A stretch of DNA of 14,922 nt from Hyphomicrobiales bacterium (GTDB lineage: Bacteria > Pseudomonadota > Alphaproteobacteria > Rhizobiales > OSC116), in assembly GCA_013214985.1 (NCBI GenBank), contig JABSRY010000011.1, positions 2,585 through 17,506 on the forward strand, read 5' to 3'. Both the position numbers and the translations under genes were made by a program. Below are positions 6,578-13,210 of the stretch, piece after piece. The notes under the pieces are model-generated. The model saw only the letters and a list, made by a program, of their open reading frames with translations, did not search any database and was not told where the DNA came from. Each line of letters starts with the position of its first letter. Position 1 is the stretch's first letter.

Positions 6578-8551
6578 ATGGATTTACAAAATAAAAAAAT
6601 TGCGTCTTTAGATGATAAAGCCGAGCCAAAGACTAAAGCTAGAGAAATCTTAAAAGTTGCGATTGTTGGCCATGTTGATCATGGTAAATCGACCTTTGTT
6701 GGTCGGTTGTTCCACGATACGGACAGCTTACCTGAAGGTAAGTATGAGAGTATTGTTGCCATGTGTGAAAAACGTGGTGTGGAATTTGAATATGCATTTT
6801 TGATGGATAGTTTTCAGGCTGAACGTGACCAAGGCATTACGATTGATACAAGCCAGATTTGGTTTAACACCGATAAACGCGATTATACGATTATTGATGC
6901 GCCTGGGCATAAAGAATTTTTGAAAAATATGGTGACTGGCGCTGCCCAATCTGATGCTGCATTGTTAATGATTGATGCGCTAGAAGGCGTTCAAGAACAA
7001 TCGCGCCGCCATGGTTATTTGCTAAATTTGCTCGGTGTGAACCAGATTGCTGTTGTTGTTAATAAAATGGATTTGGTTGATTATTCCGAGGAACGGTTTA
7101 ATGAAATTGAGACTGAATATAGAGCATATTTAGAATCTATTGGTGTTAACCTAACCCGTTTTATACCAATTTCGGCACGTGAAGGCGACAATATCGTTAA
7201 GCCATCTGACAAGCTTGCTTGGTATAAGGGGCTTACGGTTACGGAAGCTTTAGATGATTTTAAAATTTTAGCGGCAGATGATAATTTACCATTGCGCTTG
7301 CCTGTGCAAGATGTTTATAAGTTTGATGATCGTCGTATTATTGCAGGTACTATTGTATCGGGTCAATTGCGCATTGGTGATAAGTTAACATTTTCGCCGA
7401 GCGGTAAAGAAGCAATTGTTAAAAATATTGAAGCTTGGCCTAATGCATATACAGAAGAAGAAAAGAAAAACTTAGTTGTTGGTGCTGGTCAATCGGTTGG
7501 TATTACTTTAACCGAGCAAATTTTTGTAGAACGTGGCGATGTTATATCGCATATTATACCTGCTGAAGAAACTGATATTTTAGTTGCGCCGCATTTGGGT
7601 GAAGAATTTACGGCCAAATTATTCTGGCTTGGCCAAACGCCTTTTGAAGTTGGAAAAAACTACAAAATGAAGCTTGGCACTGCTGAGGTTAATGTACGGG
7701 TTAAGCAAATTAATCATGTGTTAGATGCTGAAAATCTTTCGCAATCTAGTGGTGATCAATTGTTGCGCAATCAATTGGGTGAGGTTGTTTTGACCACGCG
7801 TAGCCCAATTGCTTTGGATGATTATAGAAGCTTTGCAAAATCTGGTCGGTTTGTGCTGCTTGAAAAATACGATATTGCGGGTGGTGGCGTTATTAACTTA
7901 GACGGTTATAAAAACCGCCGTGCTGATATATTTGCACATCAGGCCAATATTACACGTGTCGACCATGCTGTTAGTTTGGCTGAACGGGAGAATTATAATG
8001 GCCATAAAGGCGGCGTGCTATGGCTTACCGGCCTTTCTGGATCTGGTAAATCGACACTTGCTGTTAGTTTGGAACGTAAGTTATTTAGAAAAGGCATGCA
8101 GGTTTATGTACTTGATGGCGATAATTTACGCTATGGGTTGAATAATAACCTTGGTTTTTCTGAAGTGGATAGACGCGAAAACATTAGACGCGCAAGTGAA
8201 ATTGCAGCACTTATGGCGCGTGCTGGGTTTATTGTTATTGTGTCGTTAATCTCGCCATTTAAAGAAGAGCGCGAAAAAGCGGCATTAATTCAAGGCGCAG
8301 GATTTTTTGAAGTTTATGTCAATGCAGATTTAGCAACGTGTGAAAAAAGAGACCCTAAAGGACTTTATAAAAAAGCGCGTAGTGGTGAAATTACAGACTT
8401 TACTGGCATTAGTTCGCCATATGAAGCACCAACGAACCCTGCTTTTGTGGTCGATACTGCGGCTCTTTCGATTGAAGAAGGGGCATCTGCATTGTTGGAA
8501 TTTGCGACCAATAAGTTTCATAAAGAATATAACCAAGATTATTCGATTTAA
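6578..8551 (+). CDS. cysNC: bifunctional sulfate adenylyltransferase GTPase subunit / adenylylsulfate kinase
   Basis: The 657-residue fusion joins the CysN GTPase to APS kinase, so together with CysD it converts sulfate to PAPS. The GTPase half (about 24-450) shows GHVDHGKS (31-38), GITID (86-90), DAPGH (107-111), NKMD (162-165) and SAREGD (199-204), followed by beta-barrel domains. The kinase half (about 475-650) shows GLSGSGKS (485-492), DGDNLR (513-518), the phospho-acceptor region SLISPF (556-561), DPKGLYKKAR (592-601) and FTGI (608-611). Both active sites look complete. The P-loop and DAPGH are closer to elongation factor 1A/Tu than the CGSVDDGKS and DTPGH of enterobacterial CysN. The ATG at 6578 is preferred over an upstream TTG at 6566. 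The last 4 bases overlap the end of the convergent glycosyltransferase-like gene. PAPS may feed cysteine synthesis or sulfation of sugars or lipids. Confidence 0.93.
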   Translation: MDLQNKKIASLDDKAEPKTKAREILKVAIVGHVDHGKSTFVGRLFHDTDSLPEGKYESIVAMCEKRGVEFEYAFLMDSFQAERDQGITIDTSQIWFNTDKRDYTIIDAPGHKEFLKNMVTGAAQSDAALLMIDALEGVQEQSRRHGYLLNLLGVNQIAVVVNKMDLVDYSEERFNEIETEYRAYLESIGVNLTRFIPISAREGDNIVKPSDKLAWYKGLTVTEALDDFKILAADDNLPLRLPVQDVYKFDDRRIIAGTIVSGQLRIGDKLTFSPSGKEAIVKNIEAWPNAYTEEEKKNLVVGAGQSVGITLTEQIFVERGDVISHIIPAEETDILVAPHLGEEFTAKLFWLGQTPFEVGKNYKMKLGTAEVNVRVKQINHVLDAENLSQSSGDQLLRNQLGEVVLTTRSPIALDDYRSFAKSGRFVLLEKYDIAGGGVINLDGYKNRRADIFAHQANITRVDHAVSLAERENYNGHKGGVLWLTGLSGSGKSTLAVSLERKLFRKGMQVYVLDGDNLRYGLNNNLGFSEVDRRENIRRASEIAALMARAGFIVIVSLISPFKEEREKAALIQGAGFFEVYVNADLATCEKRDPKGLYKKARSGEITDFTGISSPYEAPTNPAFVVDTAALSIEEGASALLEFATNKFHKEYNQDYSI

Positions 8552-9729
8552 GAGACTTTTATATACTCGATATTATGTGATAATGGGGTGTGGCTTAAGG
8601 GTAAAAATGGCGTTAGAACGCATACATTTATACCATGCTCCATTAACATATAGCTTATATTATGGGTTCGATCTGAAATTTTATTGTTAGATAAATCGAC
8701 TATACATGCTTTAAGATTTTGTGTCTTTTCGCAATTAGTCAGCATATTTTCGATTGAATTTACAAAATGTTTTGCCTCAAGTGAGCCGTTAATTTGTTTT
8801 TTCTGGGTTTGTAGATTTGTTTTAATTTTTTCTTTTTCGGTTAAACTTGCATTTAGATGCTTTTTTATTTTTGTTACCCATTGTTCTACGTCTTGATTGT
8901 TTATAATTTCGCCGATGTTTGCGGAGGTGACTAGCTGGTTTGAATCTGCAAACTCAGTGCTAATCATTGGCACTTCTTTTGATAGATATTTATAATATTG
9001 AACTGGCGTATAATAATTTTGTGTGTTTAAAAGCAGTGCTAAATCTACATTATCAAAATCTAATGGATATTTAAAAGATGCAAGATTTTCGGTGTAGAAA
9101 TGAACTCGAGTGCTGCAATTATGTTTTTCGAAAATATTTTCATATTGTTTGAAAATGTTTTTTTCTGTTACACCGCCAGTTATTATGAGATGGACATATC
9201 TTGGAAGATTTTCTAAAATCTGAGCGATGAAAACTAGCTTTTGTTTGAAAATATCATTGGGAGATTCACCGTATGAATGCTGGATATTTGCATCAAATAC
9301 AATGATTTGTGTATCGTCTATGAGGTGATACACCTTTTTTAGATCTATATATTTTGTATTTGATTTATTTTTTTTGACATGTCTAGAAATGACGATATGA
9401 CGGTTTAATTTTTTTTCTAGGCCTGTTGCTAATTGGCGATTCGCAGAGAAAATAAGGTTTACTTCTTTTAATGCATTTGTAAATTTATTGTCATCAATTG
9501 GATGGTCTAAATCAATGATAGTAAACGCATCTTTTATATTTGCTAAGTTTATGGACGGCGTTATCGCAGGTTCATTTATGGCGATAACCATATCGATAGG
9601 TTCGTTATTTAGAAGTTTTGAAAGATCAAATTTTTCGAATTTTTCGATGTCGACATTTTTGGTTGGATTTTTTTTGGTAAAAGTACCAAATCCAAAAATA
9701 TTTAAAAAATGCCGACCAAATTTTTTCAT
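8548..9729 (-). CDS. putative GT-B glycosyltransferase, apparently C-terminally truncated
   Basis: The 393-residue, Lys- and Asn-rich protein has no signal peptide or membrane segment. Residues 45-330 look like a GT-B fold. A Rossmann-like N-terminal half holds IDMVIAINEP (45-54) and NLIFSANRQL (91-100). A C-terminal half starts at TQIIVFDANI (140-149), contains VHLIITGG (179-186) and ends with a sugar-nucleotide-site-like DLALLLN..YYTPVQYYKYL.KEVPMIST (229-258). Residues 339-393 (ACIVDLSNNKISDRTHNISYM and onward) resemble the first strand and helix of another such fold (SDRTHNI..ML..HGI.VCVLTP) that then stops. The stop codon overlaps the end of cysNC, with no terminator between them. The gene lies 47 bases behind rlmB and may share its transcript. 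The substrate is unknown and the family call is tentative. Confidence 0.5.
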   Translation of the reverse strand: MKKFGRHFLNIFGFGTFTKKNPTKNVDIEKFEKFDLSKLLNNEPIDMVIAINEPAITPSINLANIKDAFTIIDLDHPIDDNKFTNALKEVNLIFSANRQLATGLEKKLNRHIVISRHVKKNKSNTKYIDLKKVYHLIDDTQIIVFDANIQHSYGESPNDIFKQKLVFIAQILENLPRYVHLIITGGVTEKNIFKQYENIFEKHNCSTRVHFYTENLASFKYPLDFDNVDLALLLNTQNYYTPVQYYKYLSKEVPMISTEFADSNQLVTSANIGEIINNQDVEQWVTKIKKHLNASLTEKEKIKTNLQTQKKQINGSLEAKHFVNSIENMLTNCEKTQNLKACIVDLSNNKISDRTHNISYMLMEHGINVCVLTPFLPLSHTPLSHNIEYIKVS

Positions 9730-9776
9730 TTTGCCTACCCAGTAAACTATAATGTGATTAATCTACGTGAGCTGTT

Positions 9777-10628
9777 TTATTGTGTCAAAGCATATAATGC
9801 GATAGCGGCAGCGTTAGATACGTTTAGGCTTTTTATTTTACCAGGCATATCTAACCTTACGGTTTCGTTGCAGGTTTCTATGGTTTTTTGGCGTAAGCCT
9901 TTGCCTTCTGCGCCCAATACGATGGCCTTTGGGCTGGTGTTTACATATTTTTCGGCAAGTAGGGCAGGGAAGTCGTGTTTTGCCTCGCTATCGAGGCCTA
10001 TGCAGATAATGCCGCTATCCTGTAGCTCGTTAATTGCGCTTGAAAGGTTGCCAACTGCGATAATGGGTGTTTCTTCCAGACCGCCAGAGGCGATTTTTGC
10101 CAAAAGCCCTGATTCTGTAGGGGAATGCCTGCGGGTGGTGATTATTGCGCGGGCATTAAATGCGGTTGCTGTTCGTAAAATTGCACCAACATTATGAGGG
10201 TCGGTAATTTGATCTAGGATAACAATAGGGCGGCTGATGTCTGGATCGGCTTTGACCTGCTTCATTAGTTGATTAACATTATGTTCAGGTAATGGCGTGG
10301 TTTTAAGCATAACGCCCTGATGTACAATATCTTGGCCTAATAAGTAATCGATTTGTTTTGGTTTAGATTCGATAACCTTACCTTCTGCCTTTAATTTTTC
10401 TAATCGAGATAAACCAAATTCGGATGCTAGATCGGCTTTTTTGAACTCTTCAACTAGCCTGTTATAGGCATTAGGAGTGATGAGCAATTCTTTAAGTTTA
10501 CGGTCGGGGTTGTTTAGTGCAGCAGCAACGCTGTGCAAGCCGTAAAGATAATGTTTATCTGACGGTGGTTTGTCTTTTTTATGGAAAGATTTACGATTGT
10601 TGGGTTTTCTAAAGTTTTTATTTTGCAT
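9777..10628 (-). CDS. rlmB: 23S rRNA (guanosine-2'-O-)-methyltransferase RlmB
   Basis: This SPOUT-class (TrmH family) enzyme methylates the ribose of G2251 in the 23S rRNA peptidyl-transferase P loop, using S-adenosylmethionine. The 283 residues comprise a basic unstructured start (1-25) and the substrate-binding domain beginning YLYGLHSVAAAL (27-38). The SPOUT domain carries the three knot motifs NVGAILRTA (146-154), VLGAEGKGLR (237-246) and IKSLNVSNAAAIALY (265-279). The basic tail is typical of alphaproteobacterial members. The closely related TrmH (tRNA Gm18) is less likely, given the N-terminal domain and the neighbouring tRNA-Tyr/tRNA-Gly pair, a common alphaproteobacterial arrangement. 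It is divergent from the tRNA genes. Confidence 0.9.
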   Translation of the reverse strand: MQNKNFRKPNNRKSFHKKDKPPSDKHYLYGLHSVAAALNNPDRKLKELLITPNAYNRLVEEFKKADLASEFGLSRLEKLKAEGKVIESKPKQIDYLLGQDIVHQGVMLKTTPLPEHNVNQLMKQVKADPDISRPIVILDQITDPHNVGAILRTATAFNARAIITTRRHSPTESGLLAKIASGGLEETPIIAVGNLSSAINELQDSGIICIGLDSEAKHDFPALLAEKYVNTSPKAIVLGAEGKGLRQKTIETCNETVRLDMPGKIKSLNVSNAAAIALYALTQ

Positions 10629-10810
10629 AATACCAGCGTAATTTGAGCGATTTAGCTTTTCAGCTAAACAATTATTTATCTACATATATTATATTTTTGA
10701 AATTGCAGCAAGTTGCGATGGCATTTGTTGTAAAAATAACAGCTTGTTGTGAGATTTAAATAGTTTTACCCAGAAACATTCTTATAAATTGAATTTGAAC
10801 AAATATTAGG

Positions 10811-10839
10811 TTGACTAATTGCTCTAAAATTTAGATAAG
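10811..10839 (+). promoter_or_regulatory. possible promoter of the tRNA-Tyr/tRNA-Gly unit
   Basis: TTGACT (10811-10816) and, after 17 bases, GATAAG (10834-10839) could be -35 and -10 elements. Transcription would start about 40 bases before tRNA-Tyr. The -35 is good, the -10 only approximate. Confidence 0.4.
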
Positions 10840-10886
10840 AAGCCCACAGACTTTAACCATCTGTAATATTTTAAGACCTGATAAAT

Positions 10887-10971
10887 GGGGAGGTGCCCGA
10901 GTGGTTAAAGGGGGCGGACTGTAAATCCGCTGGCTATGCCTACGTTGGTTCAAATCCAACTCTCCCCACCA
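10887..10971 (+). tRNA. tRNA-Tyr (anticodon GTA)
   Basis: The full cloverleaf can be drawn. The acceptor GGGGAGG (10887-10893) pairs with TCTCCCC (10961-10967). The anticodon arm GCGGA-CTGTAAA-TCCGC has GTA at 10921-10923. A long class II variable arm follows, as expected for bacterial tRNA-Tyr. The T arm is GTTGG-TTCAAAT-CCAAC (10944-10960), discriminator A is at 10968 and CCA is encoded at 10969-10971. Confidence 0.97.
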
Positions 10972-10996
10972 TTATCTTAAAATAATACTTGGATTT

Positions 10997-11070
10997 GCGG
11001 GTGTAGCTCAATGGTAGAGCAGTAGCCTTCCAAGCTAATGACGAGGGTTCGATTCCCTTCACCCGCTCCA
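10997..11070 (+). tRNA. tRNA-Gly (anticodon TCC)
   Basis: The acceptor GCGGGTG (10997-11003) pairs with CACCCGC (11060-11066). The D arm is GCTC/GAGC and the anticodon loop CTTCCAA has TCC at 11029-11031. The T arm GAGGG-TTCGATT-CCCTT is followed by discriminator T67 and an encoded CCA (11068-11070). The gene lies 25 bases behind tRNA-Tyr, so both are probably processed from one transcript. Its 3' end is intact and abuts an integrase gene. Confidence 0.97.
11048..11070 (+). mobile_element. probable attachment site (attL) in the tRNA-Gly 3' end
   Basis: The T-arm-to-CCA part of tRNA-Gly is the usual crossover region for tyrosine recombinases. The recombinase gene ends only 88 bases away, while the housekeeping gene usually found here in related genomes (tuf) is absent. 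The exact core cannot be defined, because no second copy of this tRNA end is present between 11071 and 14922. Confidence 0.5.
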
Positions 11071-11115
11071 GTGTTTTTTCGATTTCCTTTTTTATTTCAG
11101 TTGGTTATAAATTTG

Positions 11116-11156
11116 GTGTCCCACGAAAAACACCTTTCTGAAATGGCGTGGGACAC
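11116..11156. repeat. perfect 10-bp inverted repeat at the integrase 3' end
   Basis: GTGTCCCACG (11116-11125) and CGTGGGACAC (11147-11156) are exact inverted copies with a 21-base spacer. Inside, GGTGT (11115-11119) can also pair with ACACC (11129-11133), giving a competing shorter hairpin. The element starts 2 bases beyond the integrase stop codon and lies 45 bases from tRNA-Gly. It may terminate the integrase transcript, although no T-run follows on that strand. It may instead be part of the recombination site. Confidence 0.6.
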
Positions 11157-11158
11157 TT

Positions 11159-12235
11159 TTACCACTCGATTTTGTTTAAACTGGCCATTGCTTTGGTCGA
11201 TAATGACCACCTTTCCACCCCCTTTGTATAGACCTCAGAAGTCTTCGCTTGAGTGTGTCCGTGGATGGCCATTATTTGGTATTGAGAACACCCCGCTTGG
11301 GCCAATAAATGACCTGCTGCTTTTCGGATTCCATGACTGGATAAATTGTACAATCCAGCTTGATCACACCACTTGCGAAATCGTTGTCCAAGTGCTTCGG
11401 GTGTTCTATAAGTTTTTCCGTAAGCTGATATAATGTAAGGTAATCCAGATTTTGATGTTGCTCTTGTGGCTTTGATTAACGGAGGCATCATTGGGATTTC
11501 AACATAAGCCGAACCTTTCTTCTTTGGCTGCCATCCAATTGCCAAGACGCCATCGCGTTTAAACTCATCATCTTGCCCCAGTTTAATAGCGTCGGAAATG
11601 CGACAAGCCGTGAACATAAAAAGTGTTAAAGCGAGGTATGCAGTAGTGCCTGGAGGGTGCCGTTTTCGAAACTTTGCCAAGTCGTCCAAGGTCCACGCTT
11701 TTGCGCCACCCCCGCTCCTATCTATTGTAGAAATGCCAATGGCAGGGTTGAAGTCACAATAGTCTCTTTCGCACGCCCAGCGGAACATTGATCTTATCGC
11801 TTCGACCATGCTATCTGCGGTTGCGGGCGTTGCTGCTAGGTCGTCCCTTATCTTGATGATTTCCGAGGTTGGTATCTCCATTGGGTATTGCCCACATATT
11901 TTACGTAATCGCTTAAAAAGACCTTCTCTTTTCTTTAAAGTGAGTGGTGAAAATATTCCTGCTTCGACTAATTTCTCCAAAGCGGCGAGATGTTTGTAGG
12001 TTAGCCACGCCACAGATCCGTTTATAGAACGTTGTATAGCTTGTTCGGACGCATTGCCCTCTGGCTTGATAGAAATGCCTGCACGAGCCGCGTGGTAGCA
12101 TTCTAGAAACTCGTTGTGATCTGGAGTGACTTGTAGTCGAATGCGTTTGTATGGCCTGCTTTCTTGTCTTACGCGGTAACGAATGATGCCAGATGGCATT
12201 TTTTCCATTAATAAACCTGGTAGATCTAGTTTCAT
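11159..12235 (-). CDS. tyrosine recombinase (integrase) of a tRNA-Gly-inserted element
   Basis: The protein catalyses site-specific integration and excision through a covalent 3'-phosphotyrosyl intermediate. Using the ATG at 12235 it has 358 residues, and an upstream TTG would add six. With the longer numbering, a core-binding domain (about 70-170) is followed by the catalytic domain. That domain shows Arg218 (TACRISDAIKL), Lys near 244-246, H307-x-x-R310 (SSHGIRKAAGH), His333 (HGHTQAKTSE) and the nucleophile Tyr342 (VYTKG). All catalytic residues are present, so the gene looks functional. GAGGG upstream is a good ribosome binding site. The start codon overlaps the stop of the small upstream gene as ATGA. 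The stop codon faces the tRNA, 88 bases away. Confidence 0.93.
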   Translation of the reverse strand: MKLDLPGLLMEKMPSGIIRYRVRQESRPYKRIRLQVTPDHNEFLECYHAARAGISIKPEGNASEQAIQRSINGSVAWLTYKHLAALEKLVEAGIFSPLTLKKREGLFKRLRKICGQYPMEIPTSEIIKIRDDLAATPATADSMVEAIRSMFRWACERDYCDFNPAIGISTIDRSGGGAKAWTLDDLAKFRKRHPPGTTAYLALTLFMFTACRISDAIKLGQDDEFKRDGVLAIGWQPKKKGSAYVEIPMMPPLIKATRATSKSGLPYIISAYGKTYRTPEALGQRFRKWCDQAGLYNLSSHGIRKAAGHLLAQAGCSQYQIMAIHGHTQAKTSEVYTKGVERWSLSTKAMASLNKIEW

Positions 12236-12462
12236 TTTAAATCCCTCGGCCAATGTTTGAGTTTAGCATTTGAAGTCTTAGGATCAGACTTTTGCGGTGA
12301 TTTTGTACTTGTGCCGTAAAATGTTTGGGTTCCAGAGCGATCAAATATCAAATGAACCGAGTTTTCGGTAAAAACGCATTCCTGCAATGTTGATCCATGA
12401 TCGATAGCAACCTTGAGGGCTCTTTTCAGTTCAGCCTCGGTTGCAATTATCTTTTTACTCAT
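12232..12462 (-). CDS. small hypothetical protein translationally coupled to the integrase
   Basis: The 76-residue protein starts at ATG 12462, chosen because AGAAGGAAA lies 7 bases upstream. A longer version from 12531 is possible but lacks such a site. It has an N-terminal helix (TEAELKRALKVAIDHG, about 8-23), then a short beta-hairpin-like part (ECVFTENSVHLIFDRSG), and a basic Lys/Pro/Ser tail. Small proteins with a helix plus two strands are common directly before tyrosine recombinase genes in Alphaproteobacteria. Their function is not established. Candidates are a directionality factor (excisionase) or an accessory regulator, but no helix-turn-helix is visible. Its TGA overlaps the integrase ATG by 4 bases, so the two should be made together. 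Confidence 0.7.
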   Translation of the reverse strand: MSKKIIATEAELKRALKVAIDHGSTLQECVFTENSVHLIFDRSGTQTFYGTSTKSPQKSDPKTSNAKLKHWPRDLK

Positions 12463-13136
12463 TTCAGATTTCCTTCTAATTGAGTCAGCTATGCCTAGGC
12501 ACAAAAGACCTATGAGTGTTTGAGAAATCATATTTGTAAGTTCACGTTCAATTTGTTGGACTGAAGGCGAGTTTTATCAGACGCAAATATGAGTTATATT
12601 TTGCAACGTCGTTTCTATCTTTATGTTTTCAATGCGATTTAAGTGCTTTTACCGAGTAACCCTTATGCTCTAGATGCATCAAGTTACGTGGAGTATCTTC
12701 GCGTGATTATGTCGTTTGCATATTTCGTTTTATTTCAATTATGACATGAAACAATGGTTAGATATTACAATATTAAATCGGTTATGTCAATATTAACTAG
12801 CAAAAACAAAGTGTTGTAATTAATCGCATCGGGGGGTGTTTGGTCCAATTTAATCTGTTTTAATCATTAAAAACAAATTAAAATGACTAAGTTGAACAAC
12901 GAAAAATATGATTTACTAATTATAAAATGTAATTATGGCTTATTCACTGTATTTCAAATTTATTAGGTTTTGTTGGTGCGATGTACTGTTTACCTGGCAC
13001 TGGAAATAGCTTTCTTGTATGATCGTTGGTACTAAAAAACCACTGAGACCGACAGTAAAATCCGAAATAAATTGTCGGATAACTGAGTTGATTTATAGAG
13101 TTTTTTAAAACTTTCTACTAAGGAAGCAATTTTTTC
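12463..13136. other. long AT-rich intergenic gap
   Basis: No gene is supported over about 670 bases. Small symmetric elements are present. One is the palindrome TGCCTAGGCA (12492-12501), about 30 bases upstream of the small integrase-coupled gene. The others are overlapping inverted repeats CCGACA/TGTCGG (13049-13054, 13073-13078) and ATCCGA/TCGGAT (13060-13065, 13075-13080), about 60 bases ahead of the ROK promoter. These may be regulator sites. The middle (about 12540-13000) shows nothing beyond low-complexity AT sequence. Confidence 0.35.
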
Positions 13137-13165
13137 TTGACTCGATAAATTTATTGGCCTTTAAT
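13137..13165 (+). promoter_or_regulatory. promoter of the ROK/M20 operon
   Basis: TTGACT (13137-13142) and TTTAAT (13160-13165) are separated by exactly 17 bases, a near-consensus sigma-70 pair. Transcription should start near 13172, giving a leader of about 40 bases. The -10 element lies inside the left arm of the inverted repeat 13154-13200. Confidence 0.65.
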
Positions 13166-13200
13166 TAGTTCATAAGGTTGACGAACTAATTAAAGGCCAA
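13154..13200. promoter_or_regulatory. probable operator: perfect 18-bp inverted repeat
   Basis: TTGGCCTTTAATTAGTTC (13154-13171) and its exact complement GAACTAATTAAAGGCCAA (13183-13200) are separated by 11 bases. The left arm covers the predicted -10 and the start of transcription. The right arm ends at the AAGGA ribosome binding site, 10 bases before the ROK start codon. Occupancy by a repressor, most simply the ROK protein itself, would block transcription. If transcribed, the right arm alone cannot fold with the left, since transcription starts behind it. Confidence 0.7.
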
Positions 13201-13210
13201 GGAAAAATAA

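Noticed and set aside
9709..10197. 162-codon plus-strand frame opposite rlmB
   Set aside because: It is antisense to the conserved SPOUT motifs of rlmB and has no start signal or family features.
12463..12531. N-terminal extension of the small integrase-coupled protein from 12531
   Set aside because: It is possible, but there is no ribosome binding site at 12531 and a good one before 12462. The extension would also cover the palindrome at 12492-12501.
12840..12900. AT-rich self-complementary stretch around GTTTTAATCATTAAAAAC
   Set aside because: The pairing is imperfect and of a kind expected by chance in sequence this rich in A and T.
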